Shown here piece after piece: positions 14,301-14,936 of a DNA stretch of 14,936 nt. The DNA lies in contig CAXBID010000073.1 in NCBI GenBank assembly GCA_963975495.1, forward strand, positions 1 through 14,936, read 5' to 3'. The position numbers and the translations under genes were made by a program. The notes beneath the pieces are model-generated. The model saw only the letters and a program-made list of their open reading frames with translations, was not told where the DNA came from and made no database searches. Source of the DNA: CAXBID01 sp963975495. GTDB lineage: Bacteria > Bacteroidota > Bacteroidia > Flavobacteriales > Flavobacteriaceae. Position 1 is the stretch's first letter; each line of letters opens with the position of its first letter.

Positions 14301-14936
14301 GCTTCAGAGAAATCTATGAGCCCCGTAAAATTGAGTTTTAAATTTTTATCGTTTGAAATTAAGTTACCATCAAAAATATTATTTCTAATATTCCCTGCAA
14401 CTTTTATATCTGAGTAATTATAGTTGTTATAAACCAGCTCAAAAACATCTCCCTTAACTTGTGTGTCAATTGTTTTAGTAACAAATCCTTTACCATCAAC
14501 ATCAAAATTCAAGGATGCTATTCCTACATTTGGGTCATTTAAAAAAGTTCCGAAATCAAATTCCTCAAATATGACCTTTCCTTTGTAAGCCGCATTATCA
14601 ATATCATTTATTTTGTTTATCTCCAAACTAGAATCTAAAAAACCTAAGTCGGTATTTATTTTAATATCTGCAATAACTTTGGAAGATGTTACTTGCGAAC
14701 TTCCTACAATAGTAAACTTGCCCAATCTATCAAAAGAGCTTGGTATGACTTCGCCCAAAACATTTGGCAATAACCCTTTTAAATCTTTGTAGGTTGAGGA
14801 AAGGTTTGAAAAATTACCATTCATGTAAAAGTTATCCTCTTCGGCACTAAATAAATTTTTAAAACTTATATCGCCGTAAATTTTGGTGTTTGTGCTTGTA
14901 GTTTGGAGATAAACAAAATAAATGATATTGATAATG
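11366..14936 (-). CDS. tamB: TamB-type translocation/assembly module protein (N-terminus outside the window)
   Basis: This is the C-terminal ~1,190 residues of a TamB/AsmA-like giant protein. Such proteins span the periplasm as a long beta-groove, anchored in the inner membrane, and help assemble outer-membrane proteins or carry lipids to the outer membrane. The body consists of repeating short beta strands of the type 'LDLSASRLLVLDT' and 'GKLTLNKSGLGIPYLN'. The C-terminal TamB domain is clear: YNFAYGGLVQKEFIVEPGG, the ELQYRLESEDERGNQALYFL region, DDRFGLTLQTQISDHVLING and EAIGYTQGLGLSYNVDF. The frame stays open to the right edge of the window (NLFSAEEDNFYMNGNF continues upstream), so the ATG at 14824 is internal. 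The stop is followed by a gap with the MITE-like element and then pfkA on the same strand. Confidence 0.93.
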   Translation of the reverse strand, partial: IINIIYFVYLQTTSTNTKIYGDISFKNLFSAEEDNFYMNGNFSNLSSTYKDLKGLLPNVLGEVIPSSFDRLGKFTIVGSSQVTSSKVIADIKINTDLGFLDSSLEINKINDIDNAAYKGKVIFEEFDFGTFLNDPNVGIASLNFDVDGKGFVTKTIDTQVKGDVFELVYNNYNYSDIKVAGNIRNNIFDGNLISNDKNLKLNFTGLIDFSEAINKYDFEAKVDYANLNALNFVKKDSISIFESTVKMNMNASSFDDAYGKISFRRTSYKNENDTYYFEEFDISSRFEDDMRYIAINSPDIIEGDLKGRFRFNDLKKLFENSLGHIYTNYIPHKVATNQSIDFNFKIYNKIIEVMFPEIELGKNTFIRGRVETDERKFRLTFKSPEIKYIDNFANNIELQVDNSNPLFNTYLELDSLNTKYYNVSKFSLINVTVNDTLFMRSEFNGGKRNNDNFNLSFYHTINEENKSVIGFKKSDFTIKDYQWYINENQDRLNKISFSKDLTSFSIDGFKINHENEEIKLSGFIKDSTQKDLKLNFKNVDLSKITPDIDSLSLAGNVNGKLDVLQKNGVYLPNSTIVIDDFKVNDFLLGSFDAAIVGNENLTNYNINVTIKNDDLKSFIAKGDIDVSRNNSKIDVNLDFNKFSLSPLNPLLDGVLDKIRGDATGNVKVTGDLRQPDMDGKLTLNKSGLGIPYLNINCDFNDKASVTLKDQSFIFNKIKLTDTKYRSKGELNGSISHINFSNWSLDLDLSASRLLVLDTKETDDALFYGTGFIGGIANISGPTEELVISVTAETKSGTVFKIPINDSESFGDNSYIHFITKEEKEARVNGKEFIINDIKGLELNFDLDLTEDAEVEIIIDKNTGHSLKGRGRGGLLIEINTNGKFNMWGDFSVFEGVYNFAYGGLVQKEFIVEPGGTIAWEGDPLNAIIRMNAIYKTQANPSPLLDNPINRSIPVELNIALTGNLEQFDPEFTFDFPNVNSAIKSELQYRLESEDERGNQALYFLATGGSFQNRGLVDLNVSGTIAERLNGILNGFFSNTDGKLNIGLNYEAGQNRPDYQTDDRFGLTLQTQISDHVLINGKVGVPVGGAGASETVVAGDVEISFLLNEEGTLTAKVFNRENSIRNFGEAIGYTQGLGLSYNVDFDTFKELIQNFFKKQETSGDEILEKEPDTEEDALPNFITHKTTSQN

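Overview
The window looks like chromosomal DNA of a member of the Flavobacteriaceae (Bacteroidota). The evidence is AT-rich DNA, weak Shine-Dalgarno sequences, a Lacal_2735-type small protein, a flavobacterial-style TamB, a pfkA-gapA pair, and protein wording typical of marine or soil flavobacteria. Two blocks of ordinary genes converge on a small scar of mobile DNA at about 5.3-6.6 kb.

Left block, + strand, 1-5306. The end of folE (GTP cyclohydrolase I) is followed by a small helical protein, a 148-bp gap, a paralogue of that small protein, an SDR oxidoreductase with a non-standard active site, a thiol glutathione peroxidase, a 55-residue Lacal_2735-family protein, a TspO/MBR membrane protein that overlaps it by ATGA, a SRPBCC lipid/ligand-binding-type protein and, after 185 bp, a class I DNA photolyase. 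Most gaps are 4-23 bp, so this is probably one or two operons. Photolyase, a folate-pathway enzyme, a peroxidase and TspO together suggest a response to light and photo-oxidative damage. That function is inferred from gene content. A small secreted protein of unknown function follows.

Junction, 5307-6601. An IS200/IS605-type insertion sequence has hairpins at both ends. Its Y1 transposase is split by a -1 frame change at a C_CCA_AAG heptamer. It abuts the remains of a tyrosine recombinase that has lost its catalytic domain and carries a second frame break. A 45-bp segment of the IS end is tandemly duplicated.

Right block, - strand, 6602-14936. In the order of transcription it holds tamB (incomplete; its N-terminus lies beyond the window), an intergenic MITE-like palindromic element, pfkA and gapA (17 bp apart, glycolysis), a 33-bp perfect palindrome and a strong terminator-like hairpin, a BadF/NagK-type sugar kinase, and a two-domain ABC ATPase whose first domain is degenerate and which has no ATG start.

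The most unusual items are the light-stress-like operon with its duplicated unknown small protein, the SDR lacking the catalytic tyrosine, the 204-bp MITE-like element with terminal inverted repeats and an 8-bp flanking direct repeat, the terminator hairpin placed 12 nt before the kinase start codon, and the transposase frame change at a slippery-looking heptamer. I did not find a CRISPR array, an RNA gene or a recognisable defence system.
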